Position numbers and translations under genes: made by a program. The notes under the pieces are model-generated. The model worked only from the letters and a program-made list of their open reading frames with translations, searched no databases and was not told the DNA's origin. Source: Clostridium_AD sp937920395 (GTDB lineage Bacteria > Bacillota > Clostridia > Clostridiales > Clostridiaceae). From it: DNA of 64,000 nucleotides. Numbering within the stretch: position 1 is the stretch's first letter; the number at the start of each line of letters is the position of its first letter. Positions 25,257-33,394 of the stretch are shown piece by piece. The DNA is taken from contig DAVZGP010000007.1 in the NCBI GenBank assembly GCA_052274345.1, forward strand, positions 29,495 to 93,494, written 5' to 3'.

Positions 25257-25844
25257 ATGAAAAAAATTAAATTATTATTTATTATTATATTCTCAACTTT
25301 AATAAGCGTGACTATAATGATTTCATTTGATTACCATGTTAACAATTTCAACGCTTATGAAAAGGAGAAATTGATTAAATATGGTGCGGTTAAGTATAAA
25401 AAACCTTCTAATTCAATAATAAATAATAATGATGGAGTTAAGGTGGTAATAAAAGATGAAATGAAAGATGAAAAATCAAATAATTATACAAGTGTAAAAT
25501 CATCAAACACAGAGATTACAAAAAATGATGAAGATGAGGATAGTCTAGAAAATTATTATAATTATATAGATAAAAATGAAAAATCAGTGTTTAGAGTATC
25601 TGCATCAAAAATAAAAGAAAATCTGACTACATCAGATAAAATAAAATTATTATATGTGAGTACAAAGTTAGATACGGAAGATTATAAGAAAGTACAGGAA
25701 TATTTATATGCTAAGGATGCTGAGGATGGTGTACTTAAAGCACTTAAATTGTTAAAAAAAGATTTATCAGCAAAAGAATATGATAAAGTGCGGAAAGTAG
25801 CTGGAAGGTTTATAGATATGAACTTGGCAGAAGGACTTAATTAA
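25257..25844 (+). CDS. Hypothetical membrane-anchored protein
   Basis: I do not recognise a family. The 195-residue product has an N-terminal membrane anchor or uncleaved signal (about residues 4-24), a low-complexity hydrophilic stretch rich in Lys, Asn, Asp and Ser (about 45-105), and a helical C-terminal region (about 115-195) with repeated acidic-basic segments. There is no lipobox cysteine. GGGGTG precedes the ATG. Its place beside yyaC and the spo genes makes a sporulation role possible, but nothing in the sequence proves it. Confidence 0.7.
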   Translation: MKKIKLLFIIIFSTLISVTIMISFDYHVNNFNAYEKEKLIKYGAVKYKKPSNSIINNNDGVKVVIKDEMKDEKSNNYTSVKSSNTEITKNDEDEDSLENYYNYIDKNEKSVFRVSASKIKENLTTSDKIKLLYVSTKLDTEDYKKVQEYLYAKDAEDGVLKALKLLKKDLSAKEYDKVRKVAGRFIDMNLAEGLN

Positions 25845-25983
25845 CTATATTTATGTAAGGTATATAAAAAAGTATTATTAAACTTTTAAATAATAAAAAA
25901 GTTATATTAGTGATTAATATAGAGTAAATGTGAGAATGATATAGTAATGTAGAGAAGAAGTCGTTTATTTAAGGAAAATAGAT

Positions 25984-26012
25984 TTGAAATTACTGGTTTT
26001 AAGTTGTATAAT
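25984..26012 (+). promoter_or_regulatory. Promoter of the tRNA cluster
   Basis: TTGAAA at 25984-25989 and TATAAT at 26007-26012, 17 nt apart, lie about 40 nt before the first tRNA. Confidence 0.65.
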
Positions 26013-26051
26013 AATTCTTGTCGACACGGTAAAACGATGTATTCATAATGT

Positions 26052-26126
26052 GCTGGCATGGCTCAACGGTAGAGCAGCTGACTTGTAATCAGCAGGTTGT
26101 AGGTTCAATTCCTATTGCCAGCTCCA
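26052..26126 (+). tRNA. tRNA-Thr (anticodon TGT), copy 1
   Basis: Acceptor GCTGGCA pairs with TGCCAGC, the anticodon loop is CTTGTAA, and a CCA end is encoded. It decodes ACA and, by wobble, other ACN codons. Confidence 0.97.
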
Positions 26127-26131
26127 TATAT

Positions 26132-26216
26132 GGAGGAGTTCCCGAGTGGCCAAAGGGGGCAGACTGTAAATCTGTTACGTAATGTTTCGATGGTTCGAAT
26201 CCATCCTCCTCCACCA
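26132..26216 (+). tRNA. tRNA-Tyr (anticodon GTA), copy 1
   Basis: An 85-nt class II tRNA with acceptor GGAGGAG/CTCCTCC, anticodon loop CTGTAAA, a long variable arm and an encoded ACCA end. Confidence 0.97.
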
Positions 26217-26238
26217 TTTATCGTGTTTAATTAATTTT

Positions 26239-26314
26239 GGGAGCATAGCTCAGCTGGGAGAGCATCTGCCTTACAAGCAGAGGGTCACAGGTTCGAACCC
26301 TGTTGTTCCCACCA
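26239..26314 (+). tRNA. tRNA-Val (anticodon TAC)
   Basis: A 76-nt tRNA with acceptor GGGAGCA pairing with TGTTCCC (one wobble), anticodon loop CTTACAA, T-loop GTTCGAACC and an encoded CCA end. Confidence 0.97.
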
Positions 26315-26345
26315 TAACAATTTTTTATATAATCAAATAAGTTAT

Positions 26346-26420
26346 GCTGGCATGGCTCAACGGTAGAGCAGCTGACTTGTAATCAGCAGGTTGTAGGTTC
26401 AATTCCTATTGCCAGCTCCA
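26346..26420 (+). tRNA. tRNA-Thr (anticodon TGT), copy 2
   Basis: Sequence identical to the copy at 26052-26126. Confidence 0.97.
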
Positions 26421-26425
26421 TATAT

Positions 26426-26510
26426 GGAGGAGTTCCCGAGTGGCCAAAGGGGGCAGACTGTAAATCTGTTACGTAATGTTTCGATGGTTCGAATCCATCC
26501 TCCTCCACCA
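26426..26510 (+). tRNA. tRNA-Tyr (anticodon GTA), copy 2
   Basis: Sequence identical to the copy at 26132-26216; followed directly by the cluster's terminator. Confidence 0.97.
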
Positions 26511-26538
26511 AAAAGACATCATATAGATGTCTTTTTTA
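26511..26538 (+). terminator. Terminator of the tRNA cluster
   Basis: AAAAGACATC and its complement around a 5-nt loop, then a T run, starting right after the last tRNA's CCA. Confidence 0.9.
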
Positions 26539-26568
26539 CTTATTTAAATTAAACGTCATTAGTGTGTA

Positions 26569-26597
26569 TTGACACCGCTTATTGCATGTGTTAGTAT
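26569..26597 (+). promoter_or_regulatory. Promoter of the metK SAM-riboswitch transcript
   Basis: Consensus TTGACA at 26569-26574 and TAGTAT at 26592-26597, 17 nt apart, about 17 nt before the riboswitch. Confidence 0.7.
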
Positions 26598-26620
26598 TAT
26601 TAAAACTTAATATTGATAAC

Positions 26621-26721
26621 TCTTATCAAGAGAGGTGGAGGGAAAAAGGCCCTATGAAACCCGGCAACCGGTGCTATGCACCATGGTGCCAATTCCTGCA
26701 GTTACAATCTGCAAGATAAGG
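26621..26721 (+). ncRNA. SAM-I (S-box) riboswitch
   Basis: Closing helix CTTATC/GATAAG (26622-26627 with 26715-26720). Core S-box sequences are present: AGAGGTGGAGGGA, GGCCCTATGAAACCCGGCAACC and GGTGCCAATTCC. It is followed by an intrinsic terminator and then metK, so SAM excess should stop transcription. Confidence 0.98.
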
Positions 26722-26735
26722 GAGATGGTTCGTAC

Positions 26736-26770
26736 ACCTCTTCTTATTTTTGGAAGAGGTTTTATTTTTA
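26736..26770 (+). terminator. Expression-platform terminator of the SAM riboswitch
   Basis: ACCTCTTC (26736-26743) pairs with GAAGAGGT (26753-26760), followed by a T-rich run. Confidence 0.85.
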
Positions 26771-26807
26771 TGAAAATTATTATTTAGCATTAGAAAGGAG
26801 AACTAAA

Positions 26808-27983
26808 ATGAAAAGATTATTTACATCAGAATCAGTTACAGAAGGACATCCAGATAAAATTTGTGACCAAATTTCAGACGCTGTACTTGATGCTATATTA
26901 GAGCAAGATCCTTATGCTAGAGTTGCTTGCGAAACTGCAGTTACTACTGGAATGGTATTAGTTATGGGAGAAATAACAACTAATTGTTATGTAGATGTTC
27001 CTAAAGTTGTTAGAAATACTATTGATGGTATTGGATATACTAGAGCAAAATTTGGGTTTGATGCTAGTACATGTGCAGTAATTACATCTATTAATGAACA
27101 ATCATCAGATATAGCGATGGGTGTTGATGAAGCTTTAGAGTCTAAGGAAGGGCTTACATCAAAAGTTGATTCAATAGGTGCTGGAGACCAAGGCATGATG
27201 TTTGGGTTTGCTACTAATGAGACACCAGAGTATATGCCTCTTCCAATTTCAATGGCACATAGATTAGCAAGAAGATTAAGTGAAGTAAGAAAAAATGGTA
27301 CATTAAAATATTTGAGACCAGATGGAAAAACTCAAGTTACTGTAGAATATGAAGACAATAAACCAGTTAGAATAGATACTATCGTTATTTCAACTCAACA
27401 TGGAGAAGCTGCAACTCATGATCAAATTGAAAAAGATTTAATAGAGAATGTAATAAAGCCAATAGTTCCAAGCGAATTATTAGATGAAAATACGAAATAT
27501 TATATAAATCCTACAGGTAGGTTTGTAATCGGAGGACCTCAAGGTGATTCTGGTTTAACTGGAAGAAAAATAATAGTTGACACTTATGGTGGAGCTGGTA
27601 GACACGGTGGTGGATGTTTCTCAGGAAAAGATCCAACGAAAGTTGACAGATCAGCTGCATATGCTGCAAGATGGGTTGCTAAAAACTTAGTAGCAGCAGG
27701 GGTTTCAGATAAATTAGAGATTCAGTTAGCTTACGCTATAGGCGTAGCTAAACCAGTATCTATAGAAGCAGAAACTTTTGGAACAGGTAAAATTTCTGAT
27801 GATAAAATAGTTGCAATAATTGAAAAAGTATTTGATTTAAGACCAGCTGTTATTATAAGAGAATTAGATCTTAGAAAACCTATTTACAAACAAGTAGCAG
27901 CTTATGGACATTTTGGAAGAAATGATTTAGATTTAAGTTGGGAAAGATTAAACAAAGTAGATGAAATAAAAAAATATTTATAA
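26808..27983 (+). CDS. metK: S-adenosylmethionine synthetase
   Basis: Makes SAM from methionine and ATP. The 391 residues match the family, with SESVTEGHPDKICDQISDA at the N-terminus (methionine/ATP site), the GAGDQGMMFG motif near residue 117-126 and the GGRHGGG-type loop (GAGRHGGGCFSGKDPTKVDRS) near 260-280. The upstream in-frame extension runs through the riboswitch and is rejected; AAAGGAG at 26794-26800 sets the ATG at 26808. Expression is controlled by the SAM-I riboswitch, an end-product feedback loop. Confidence 0.99.
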   Translation: MKRLFTSESVTEGHPDKICDQISDAVLDAILEQDPYARVACETAVTTGMVLVMGEITTNCYVDVPKVVRNTIDGIGYTRAKFGFDASTCAVITSINEQSSDIAMGVDEALESKEGLTSKVDSIGAGDQGMMFGFATNETPEYMPLPISMAHRLARRLSEVRKNGTLKYLRPDGKTQVTVEYEDNKPVRIDTIVISTQHGEAATHDQIEKDLIENVIKPIVPSELLDENTKYYINPTGRFVIGGPQGDSGLTGRKIIVDTYGGAGRHGGGCFSGKDPTKVDRSAAYAARWVAKNLVAAGVSDKLEIQLAYAIGVAKPVSIEAETFGTGKISDDKIVAIIEKVFDLRPAVIIRELDLRKPIYKQVAAYGHFGRNDLDLSWERLNKVDEIKKYL

Positions 27984-27994
27984 TATATGTAAAG

Positions 27995-28029
27995 AAGGAT
28001 AACAATTAATAACTGTTATCCTTTTTTTT
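27995..28029 (+). terminator. Terminator after metK
   Basis: AAGGATAACA pairs with TGTTATCCTT and is followed by a run of T residues to 28029. Confidence 0.9.
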
Positions 28030-28109
28030 GTATAAAATCATTAATTTTAAAGTAAAATAATTATATGAATATTAGGTTTTATTTATTATACAATGTAGTA
28101 ATGTGTATT

Positions 28110-28171
28110 TTGATAAAAGTTATTATAGGGTTATACTATTGATAAAAGTTTTATAACAGATATGATATAAT
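28110..28171 (+). promoter_or_regulatory. Tandem promoters of recD2
   Basis: The 12-mer TTGATAAAAGTT occurs at 28110-28121 and 28139-28150. Each supplies a TTGATA -35, with TATACT (28132-28137) and TATGAT (28161-28166) 16 nt downstream. The exact 29-bp period suggests a duplicated promoter. Confidence 0.5.
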
Positions 28172-28206
28172 ATATATTATATAAATTTATAAATAGGGGA
28201 GATTTT

Positions 28207-30432
28207 ATGTCAGAAATACAAGGAACAATCGAAGATATAGTATTTCATAATGAAGACAATGGATATATAATTGCTCATTTAAATGATAATAAAAAACAAA
28301 TAACAGTGGTTGGCATAGTGCCATACATAAGTGAAGGTCAGAATCTAAAATTAAATGGAGAATGGGTTAATCATCCTCAATTCGGAAAGCAGTTTAAGAT
28401 AATGTCATGTGAGGAAATTATACCAAGTTCACTTGTGGGTATAGAAAAATATTTATCTTCAGGAGTTATTCAAGGGATTGGACCTGTAACTGCTAAGAAA
28501 ATTGTACAACAATTTGGTGAAGACACTATGAATATATTAGATAATGAAATAGAAAAATTAAAACAAATTGATGGAATAGGACAAAAGAAGATTCAGTTAA
28601 TATTTGAATCGTATTCTAAACAACGTGAAGTTAAAAATATTATGATATTTCTTCAAACATATGGAGTAACACCTAGTCAATGTGTAAAAATATATAAAAA
28701 ATATGGAGCAGACTCTATAAAAGTAGTTCAAGATAATCCATATGTGTTAACTGAAACCATCGCTGGTGTAGGATTTAAAATTGCAGATAAGATTGCACGA
28801 AGTTTAGGAATTGATAAAGAATCACCATTTAGAATACAAAGTGGAATTAATTATGTGGTTAATGAATTTTGTTCTATGGGAAATACTTATATGCCGTTAC
28901 TAAAATTATACAAGCAATCTAAAAACATTCTCGGGGTAACTGATGAGGAAGTTGAGAAAAATATATATGATAGTGTATTACAGGGAAAATTAAAAATCGA
29001 GAATATAGATGAAGAAGATTGTGTTTTTACTATGCCTTTTTATTATTGCGAATTAAGTATAACTAAAAAAATAATAACTTTATCTATAGAACAGTATGAA
29101 GAATTAGAAATAGATATAGAAGAAAAGATTAATAATTTTGAGAAAGAAAAAAGCATACAATTTGCGGATTCTCAAAAGACAGCAATTTGTGGCGCAATGG
29201 AAAATAGTATTGAGATTATAACCGGAGGTCCTGGTACTGGTAAAACGACTATAATAAATTGTATTTTAGAGATGTTTGAAAAAGCAGGATTAAAGGTTTA
29301 TATGGCTGCACCTACAGGTCGTGCTGCAAAAAGAATGACCGAAGCTACTGGACGAGAAGCAAAAACAATACATAGGTTATTGGAACTAGGTGTAGGGGGA
29401 GATGATAGCTCTCAGTTCACTAAAAGCGAGGAATCTCCATTGGATTGTGATGTATTAATTGTTGATGAAGCATCCATGATAGACATAATGCTTATGAATA
29501 GTTTGTTAAATGCAATTACCATAGGGACTAGGCTTATAATAGTTGGTGACGTTGATCAATTGCCATCAGTGGGTCCGGGTAATGTTCTAAGAGATCTTAT
29601 TGATAGTAAAAGTGTCAAAGTGGTTAAACTTAAGGAGATTTTTAGGCAAGCACAAGAAAGTATGATCATTGTAAATGCTCATAAGATTAATAACGGTGAA
29701 ATGCCAATTTTAAATAAAAGAGATAAAGATTTTTATTTTATTGAAAATAATGACCCGGATAAAATTTTAAATAGTATAATAACTTTAATAAATACAAGAC
29801 TACCAAATTTTAATAAACATTGGGATAAAATGAGAAATATACAAATACTATCGCCTATGAGAAAAGGAATACTTGGTATAGAAAATTTAAATGTAGAACT
29901 TCAGAAGATATTAAATCCTAAAATTAAAGGCAAAAAAGAAAAGGAATATAGGAATACTATCTTTAGGGTTGGGGATAAGGTTATGCAAATAAAAAATAAT
30001 TACTCAATGAAGTGGCATAAAATAAGTGCAAAAGCAGAAGATGGTACTGGGATCTTTAATGGTGATGTAGGGTATGTAGAAGACATTAATGAAGATAATG
30101 AAAATGTTGTTGTTATTTTTGATGACGATAAACGGGTAGAATATGAGGGTGTAAATTTGGATGAACTAATGCTTGCTTATGCTATAACAATACATAAGAG
30201 TCAAGGAAGTGAGTTTGAAGTTGTAATTATGCCTATGTTTATGGGACCACCACTTTTAATGAACAGGAATTTGCTCTATACAGGGATAACTAGGGCGAAA
30301 AATATGGTTGTCTTAGTTGGAGAGAGAAAAGCTATTAGTTTCATGAAAGATAATAACAGAAGTTTTGAGAGATATTCTGCACTGGGCTTTAGAATAAAAC
30401 AAATAGTAGATGCAAATTTGAGCCTAGATTAA
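28207..30432 (+). CDS. recD2: RecD2-type SF1B DNA helicase (YrrC)
   Basis: A 5'-3' DNA helicase that acts outside RecBCD and is linked to repair and replication stress. The 741 residues have an N-terminal OB-like and helix-hairpin-helix region (about 1-200, with VIQGIGPVTAKKIV and IDGIGQKKIQ). Helicase motifs follow: Walker A GGPGTGKT (340-347), Walker B VLIVDEASMID, GDVDQLPSVGPG, and motif V/VI YAITIHKSQGSEF with YTGITRAK near the C-terminus. AGGGGAG precedes the ATG. It heads a probable unit with the comFA relic and comFC. Confidence 0.96.
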   Translation: MSEIQGTIEDIVFHNEDNGYIIAHLNDNKKQITVVGIVPYISEGQNLKLNGEWVNHPQFGKQFKIMSCEEIIPSSLVGIEKYLSSGVIQGIGPVTAKKIVQQFGEDTMNILDNEIEKLKQIDGIGQKKIQLIFESYSKQREVKNIMIFLQTYGVTPSQCVKIYKKYGADSIKVVQDNPYVLTETIAGVGFKIADKIARSLGIDKESPFRIQSGINYVVNEFCSMGNTYMPLLKLYKQSKNILGVTDEEVEKNIYDSVLQGKLKIENIDEEDCVFTMPFYYCELSITKKIITLSIEQYEELEIDIEEKINNFEKEKSIQFADSQKTAICGAMENSIEIITGGPGTGKTTIINCILEMFEKAGLKVYMAAPTGRAAKRMTEATGREAKTIHRLLELGVGGDDSSQFTKSEESPLDCDVLIVDEASMIDIMLMNSLLNAITIGTRLIIVGDVDQLPSVGPGNVLRDLIDSKSVKVVKLKEIFRQAQESMIIVNAHKINNGEMPILNKRDKDFYFIENNDPDKILNSIITLINTRLPNFNKHWDKMRNIQILSPMRKGILGIENLNVELQKILNPKIKGKKEKEYRNTIFRVGDKVMQIKNNYSMKWHKISAKAEDGTGIFNGDVGYVEDINEDNENVVVIFDDDKRVEYEGVNLDELMLAYAITIHKSQGSEFEVVIMPMFMGPPLLMNRNLLYTGITRAKNMVVLVGERKAISFMKDNNRSFERYSALGFRIKQIVDANLSLD

Positions 30433-30479
30433 TATTAACATAGTGTTATAAAAATATTTATGTATAAAGGGGATTTTGC

Positions 30480-31508
30480 ATGGTTTACTACGAAAAATTA
30501 AACCTTAGTGAGGAAAAAGAAGAAATTAGTAAGAAAATTTTTAAATCTTATATAAATGGTGAAAACAATATTGATGTTGTATCTGTTTTTTACAATTCCT
30601 CTGATATATTCTTAAAAACAATAGTTGCATATGCAAGCGAAAACAAAAACATATTATATATAACTAATGAAGATGAACGTAACATTGATATTCTTTATTA
30701 TATTAATAAATTTAGTAATTTGAGTTATTATGTGTATTCATCTACAATAAATTATAAAGGTGAAAATGGTCACTTATATATATGCGACTATGAGAATGCA
30801 TTAAAATTAAAAGGAAAATTTGATTTGGTTATTTATAATGATATTCGAAGTTTTCCAAAGTTTAACAAAGAACAAATAAAAGACATATTACTAAAAACGA
30901 GAGGTCAAAATGGCTTAGCCATAGCCTATTGCGTAGAAAACGTTTTAAGTGATGCTAATACTATTATGTTTCCACTTAAAAATGCTAATATTCCAATTAT
31001 TGAGCCTAGAATTATAACTACAAGAATAAATCTTAGTTTGGATATACCTTTAGTGGTTTATGAATATTTAAATTGGTCAATAATATCTAACAGAAAGGTA
31101 ATAATATTTATACCGGATGCACAAAAGGCTATGTCAGTATTTGCATACCTAAGTAATTTTAAAAAAAAGCTAAGTGAGAATATAGTTTTATTTGTTAAAA
31201 GTAGAAGTGATTATAATATTAAAATAAACTTTATGAATAAAGATAAGGGAATACTAGTAACAAATGATTTTGAAGAAAACTATTTAGAATTTCATTCTGT
31301 TGATGTTATGGTTTACTTTGCTGATGATGTTAAATTTGATTACAAACAGCTGTTTTTCTTATCAAGTAAAGTTGGAAGATTTGAGAATATACAAAGGGGT
31401 GAGGCTATATTTTTAGCTAATGATCAAACTGTTCAAATGGATAAAGCGAAAAGCATGGCTAGTAAATTTAATGAGAAAGCGTGGGAAAGAGGATTATTAA
31501 ATATATAA
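30480..31508 (+). CDS. Degenerate ComFA-like helicase protein without ATPase motifs
   Basis: A 342-residue protein at the place of comFA, directly before comFC. It keeps the ComFA outline: a first RecA-like domain (about 35-170) with FDLVIYNDIRSFPKF where ComFA has a DEVDAFP-type Walker B, and a second domain (about 195-335). The latter has RKVIIFIPDAQKAM, KGILVTNDFEENYLEFHSVDVMVYFAD and FLSSKVGRFENIQRGEAIFLA, matching ComFA motifs IV-VI (QIAGRVGR in active proteins). Walker A is absent (VFYNSSDIFLKT), the DExH is lost, and the N-terminal zinc finger is missing. ATP-driven DNA uptake by this protein is unlikely. Whether it still folds and binds partners is unknown. Confidence 0.75.
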   Translation: MVYYEKLNLSEEKEEISKKIFKSYINGENNIDVVSVFYNSSDIFLKTIVAYASENKNILYITNEDERNIDILYYINKFSNLSYYVYSSTINYKGENGHLYICDYENALKLKGKFDLVIYNDIRSFPKFNKEQIKDILLKTRGQNGLAIAYCVENVLSDANTIMFPLKNANIPIIEPRIITTRINLSLDIPLVVYEYLNWSIISNRKVIIFIPDAQKAMSVFAYLSNFKKKLSENIVLFVKSRSDYNIKINFMNKDKGILVTNDFEENYLEFHSVDVMVYFADDVKFDYKQLFFLSSKVGRFENIQRGEAIFLANDQTVQMDKAKSMASKFNEKAWERGLLNI

Positions 31509-32161
31509 AAAAGATACTTTATTGTTTAGTTCAAATTATATATTCTGGTGATGAGTCATGCGTGATATGCAATGGATATAGTGAGGAAAGTGAAGCATTA
31601 TGTACTGTGTGTAGGAAGAAACTTAGGCGTTGTGAGGAAAGCTTTTATATAGGGCATTGCGCGGAAGAGTATAATGCGAGGTCAGTGTTTTATTATTCGA
31701 GTATAGTTAAAGAATTAATTATTAGACTTAAATATAAAAATGATTTTATATGTGGTGAAATTTTGGCTAAGTATATGTTAGAATCTGTTAAAGATAATGA
31801 ATTAAAATTTGATTTAATATCTTATGTACCTATGACAAAAAAAGCTTTAAAAAATAGAGGGTATAATCAAAGTGAGTTTTTGGCAAAATATTTATCAAGA
31901 TTTTTGAACATCCCAGTAATTTGCAATTTGGTTAAAACGGAAGATACTAAAGACCAAATAGGTCTAAGTGGTGATCAAAGATGGGATAATATGAAAAAAT
32001 GCTTTGAAATTAAAGAGAACGAGTTTATAAAAAATAAAAAAATTTTACTAGTAGATGATGTTATAACTACTGGAGCTACAGCATTTCATTGCGCACATAT
32101 GTTAAAAGTGAATGGAGCAATTAATATTTTTATATTGACTATAGCCAAAAGTAATGTATAA
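31481..32161 (+). CDS. comFC: ComF family protein (ComFC/GntX-like phosphoribosyltransferase fold)
   Basis: A 226-residue protein with an N-terminal zinc-binding cysteine group (CVIC near residue 33, CTVC near 51), the conserved YVPMTKKALKNRGYNQSEFLAKYLS block and the PRPP-binding-like signature ILLVDDVITTGAT near residue 190. ComFC takes part in DNA uptake during competence in other Firmicutes. It overlaps the upstream ComFA-like gene by 28 nt and starts with GTG, so translational coupling is likely; a slightly later start cannot be excluded. The promoter of the raiA RNA lies inside its last codons. Confidence 0.9.
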   Translation: MGKRIIKYIKKILYCLVQIIYSGDESCVICNGYSEESEALCTVCRKKLRRCEESFYIGHCAEEYNARSVFYYSSIVKELIIRLKYKNDFICGEILAKYMLESVKDNELKFDLISYVPMTKKALKNRGYNQSEFLAKYLSRFLNIPVICNLVKTEDTKDQIGLSGDQRWDNMKKCFEIKENEFIKNKKILLVDDVITTGATAFHCAHMLKVNGAINIFILTIAKSNV

Positions 32162-32162
32162 T
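32135..32162 (+). promoter_or_regulatory. Promoter of the raiA-type RNA, inside the end of comFC
   Basis: TTGACT at 32135-32140 and TATAAT at 32157-32162 are 16 nt apart. The expected start is about 32169, a few bases before the RNA's closing stem at 32173. Confidence 0.7.
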
Positions 32163-32172
32163 ATTTATTGTA

Positions 32173-32378
32173 GTAAGTTAGGTTTGTGGTTGCAAGTCGA
32201 GGCCAGTCGCAGGCGAAACGATCCACGTAAGTTAAACAAAGTTTAGTGAGCATGGTGCGGCTTAGAGGTTAGTCCTGCCGTTTTAACGGGCGAGAGTGTT
32301 AGTAGTGAGAAGGTAATTCTGGGTAGCAAAAGCTCCAGCAGGCGAGTGTGGGGGCAAAGACCAGGTCAACTAACTTAC
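32173..32378 (+). ncRNA. raiA-motif structured noncoding RNA
   Basis: A 206-nt segment, clearly richer in G and C than its surroundings, closed by GTAAGTTAG (32173-32181) pairing with CTAACTTAC (32370-32378). It has its own promoter, an intrinsic terminator straight after it, and lies upstream of hpf/raiA, the defining context of the raiA RNA class in clostridia and other Firmicutes. Work in Clostridium acetobutylicum links this RNA to sporulation and cell aggregation. The class call comes from position, size and structure; a covariance-model match has not been run. Confidence 0.8.
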
Positions 32379-32383
32379 TATAT

Positions 32384-32415
32384 AAAACTCCTAATATTAT
32401 ATTAGGAGTTTTATT
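32384..32415 (+). terminator. Terminator of the raiA RNA
   Basis: AAAACTCCTAATA pairs with its near-perfect complement ending in TTTT at 32409-32412. Readthrough into hpf should be low. Confidence 0.85.
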
Positions 32416-32653
32416 AAAAAAAACATGTAAACGTTTGAGATGTAAAAGTAATAGCAATTAATTCATAATTAATTTAAATAAATAGGGTATTAATTAGAAA
32501 TAATAATAGATTACAATTTAAATTGCTTTAATATTACGTAAATTCTGATTTTATGGTTGCTATTTAGCATTAAGTGTAATAGAATTGAGTTACAAAACAT
32601 ATAGCATGCTTAATTATAAAGCATTATGTGGATATTAGAGAGGGGTTGTACGT

Positions 32654-33205
32654 ATGAAAGTTAATGTAATGGGAAAAAACATGGAAGTAACAGAAGCCTT
32701 AAAGAATATGATAGATAAGAAAATATCTAGATTAGATAAGTATTTTAATCCAGATGTGGAAGCTCAGACAACCATGAGTGTCCATAAGAACAGACATACT
32801 ATAGAAATTACAATACCTTTTAATGGAGTTGTTTTGAGATCAGAAGAAGTAAGTGATGATATGTATACAGCTTTAGATCTTGTTGTTGACAAATTAGAAA
32901 GACAAATTAGAAAGAATAAAACAAAATTAGAAAAAAGGAATAAAGGAACATCTCTTAAATTTCAGGGCATACCACAATATGATAATAGTGAAGATGGTGG
33001 ATTAGATCCTAAAATAGTAAAGACGAAGAAGTTTGCATTTAAGCCTATGTCAGCTGAAGAAGCAGTACTTCAAATGGAATTAGTTGGTCATAGTTTCTTT
33101 GTATATATGAGCGATGGTAGTTCAGATGTAAATGGTAATTCAGAAGTAAATGTAGTTTATAAAAGAAAAGATGGAAATTACGGTTTAATAGAACCACAAT
33201 TTTAA
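32654..33205 (+). CDS. hpf: Ribosome hibernation promoting factor, long form (HPF/RaiA/YfiA family)
   Basis: Binds the 30S subunit and dimerises 70S ribosomes into inactive 100S particles in stationary phase. The 183 residues match the long form: an N-terminal S30AE domain (about 1-98, with KNRHTIEITIPFNGVVLRSEE) and a C-terminal dimerisation domain (about 120-180, with FKPMSAEEAVLQMELVGHSFFVY). AGAGAGGGG precedes the ATG. The neighbouring structured RNA has a separate terminator, and hpf likely has its own promoter in the 240-nt gap. Confidence 0.97.
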   Translation: MKVNVMGKNMEVTEALKNMIDKKISRLDKYFNPDVEAQTTMSVHKNRHTIEITIPFNGVVLRSEEVSDDMYTALDLVVDKLERQIRKNKTKLEKRNKGTSLKFQGIPQYDNSEDGGLDPKIVKTKKFAFKPMSAEEAVLQMELVGHSFFVYMSDGSSDVNGNSEVNVVYKRKDGNYGLIEPQF

Positions 33206-33211
33206 AATTTG

Positions 33212-33249
33212 AAGGATTAAAGTAATTATTTTTACTTTAATCCTTTTTT
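33212..33249 (+). terminator. Terminator after hpf
   Basis: A 14-bp stem (AAGGATTAAAGTAA with its complement) followed by T residues. Confidence 0.9.
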
Positions 33250-33315
33250 AACTTTGAGAATAAAAAATAAAATAAAAAGAATGATAAATCTATGAAAAAT
33301 ATCAAATTGTGTAAG

Positions 33316-33344
33316 TTGAATAGAAGTAAATTAAGTGGTATACT
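33316..33344 (+). promoter_or_regulatory. Promoter of secA
   Basis: TTGAAT at 33316-33321 and TATACT at 33339-33344, 17 nt apart, about 45 nt before the secA ATG. Confidence 0.6.
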
Positions 33345-33394
33345 TTACAAGTGTATATTTGGAAGTATTAAAAAGAATAGTGAGGATGAAAATT

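Larger units (their letters stand above)
26051..26216 (+). repeat. Duplicated tRNA-Thr/tRNA-Tyr block, copy 1
   Basis: A 166-bp segment containing both tRNA genes and their 5-bp spacer is identical to 26345-26510. The two copies flank the single tRNA-Val, consistent with a recent segmental duplication. Confidence 0.9.
26345..26510 (+). repeat. Duplicated tRNA-Thr/tRNA-Tyr block, copy 2
   Basis: Identical over 166 bp to 26051-26216. Confidence 0.9.

Noticed and set aside
26676..26807. 44-codon N-terminal extension of metK
   Set aside because: It reads through the SAM riboswitch and its terminator, and the normal start with a good ribosome binding site is at 26808.
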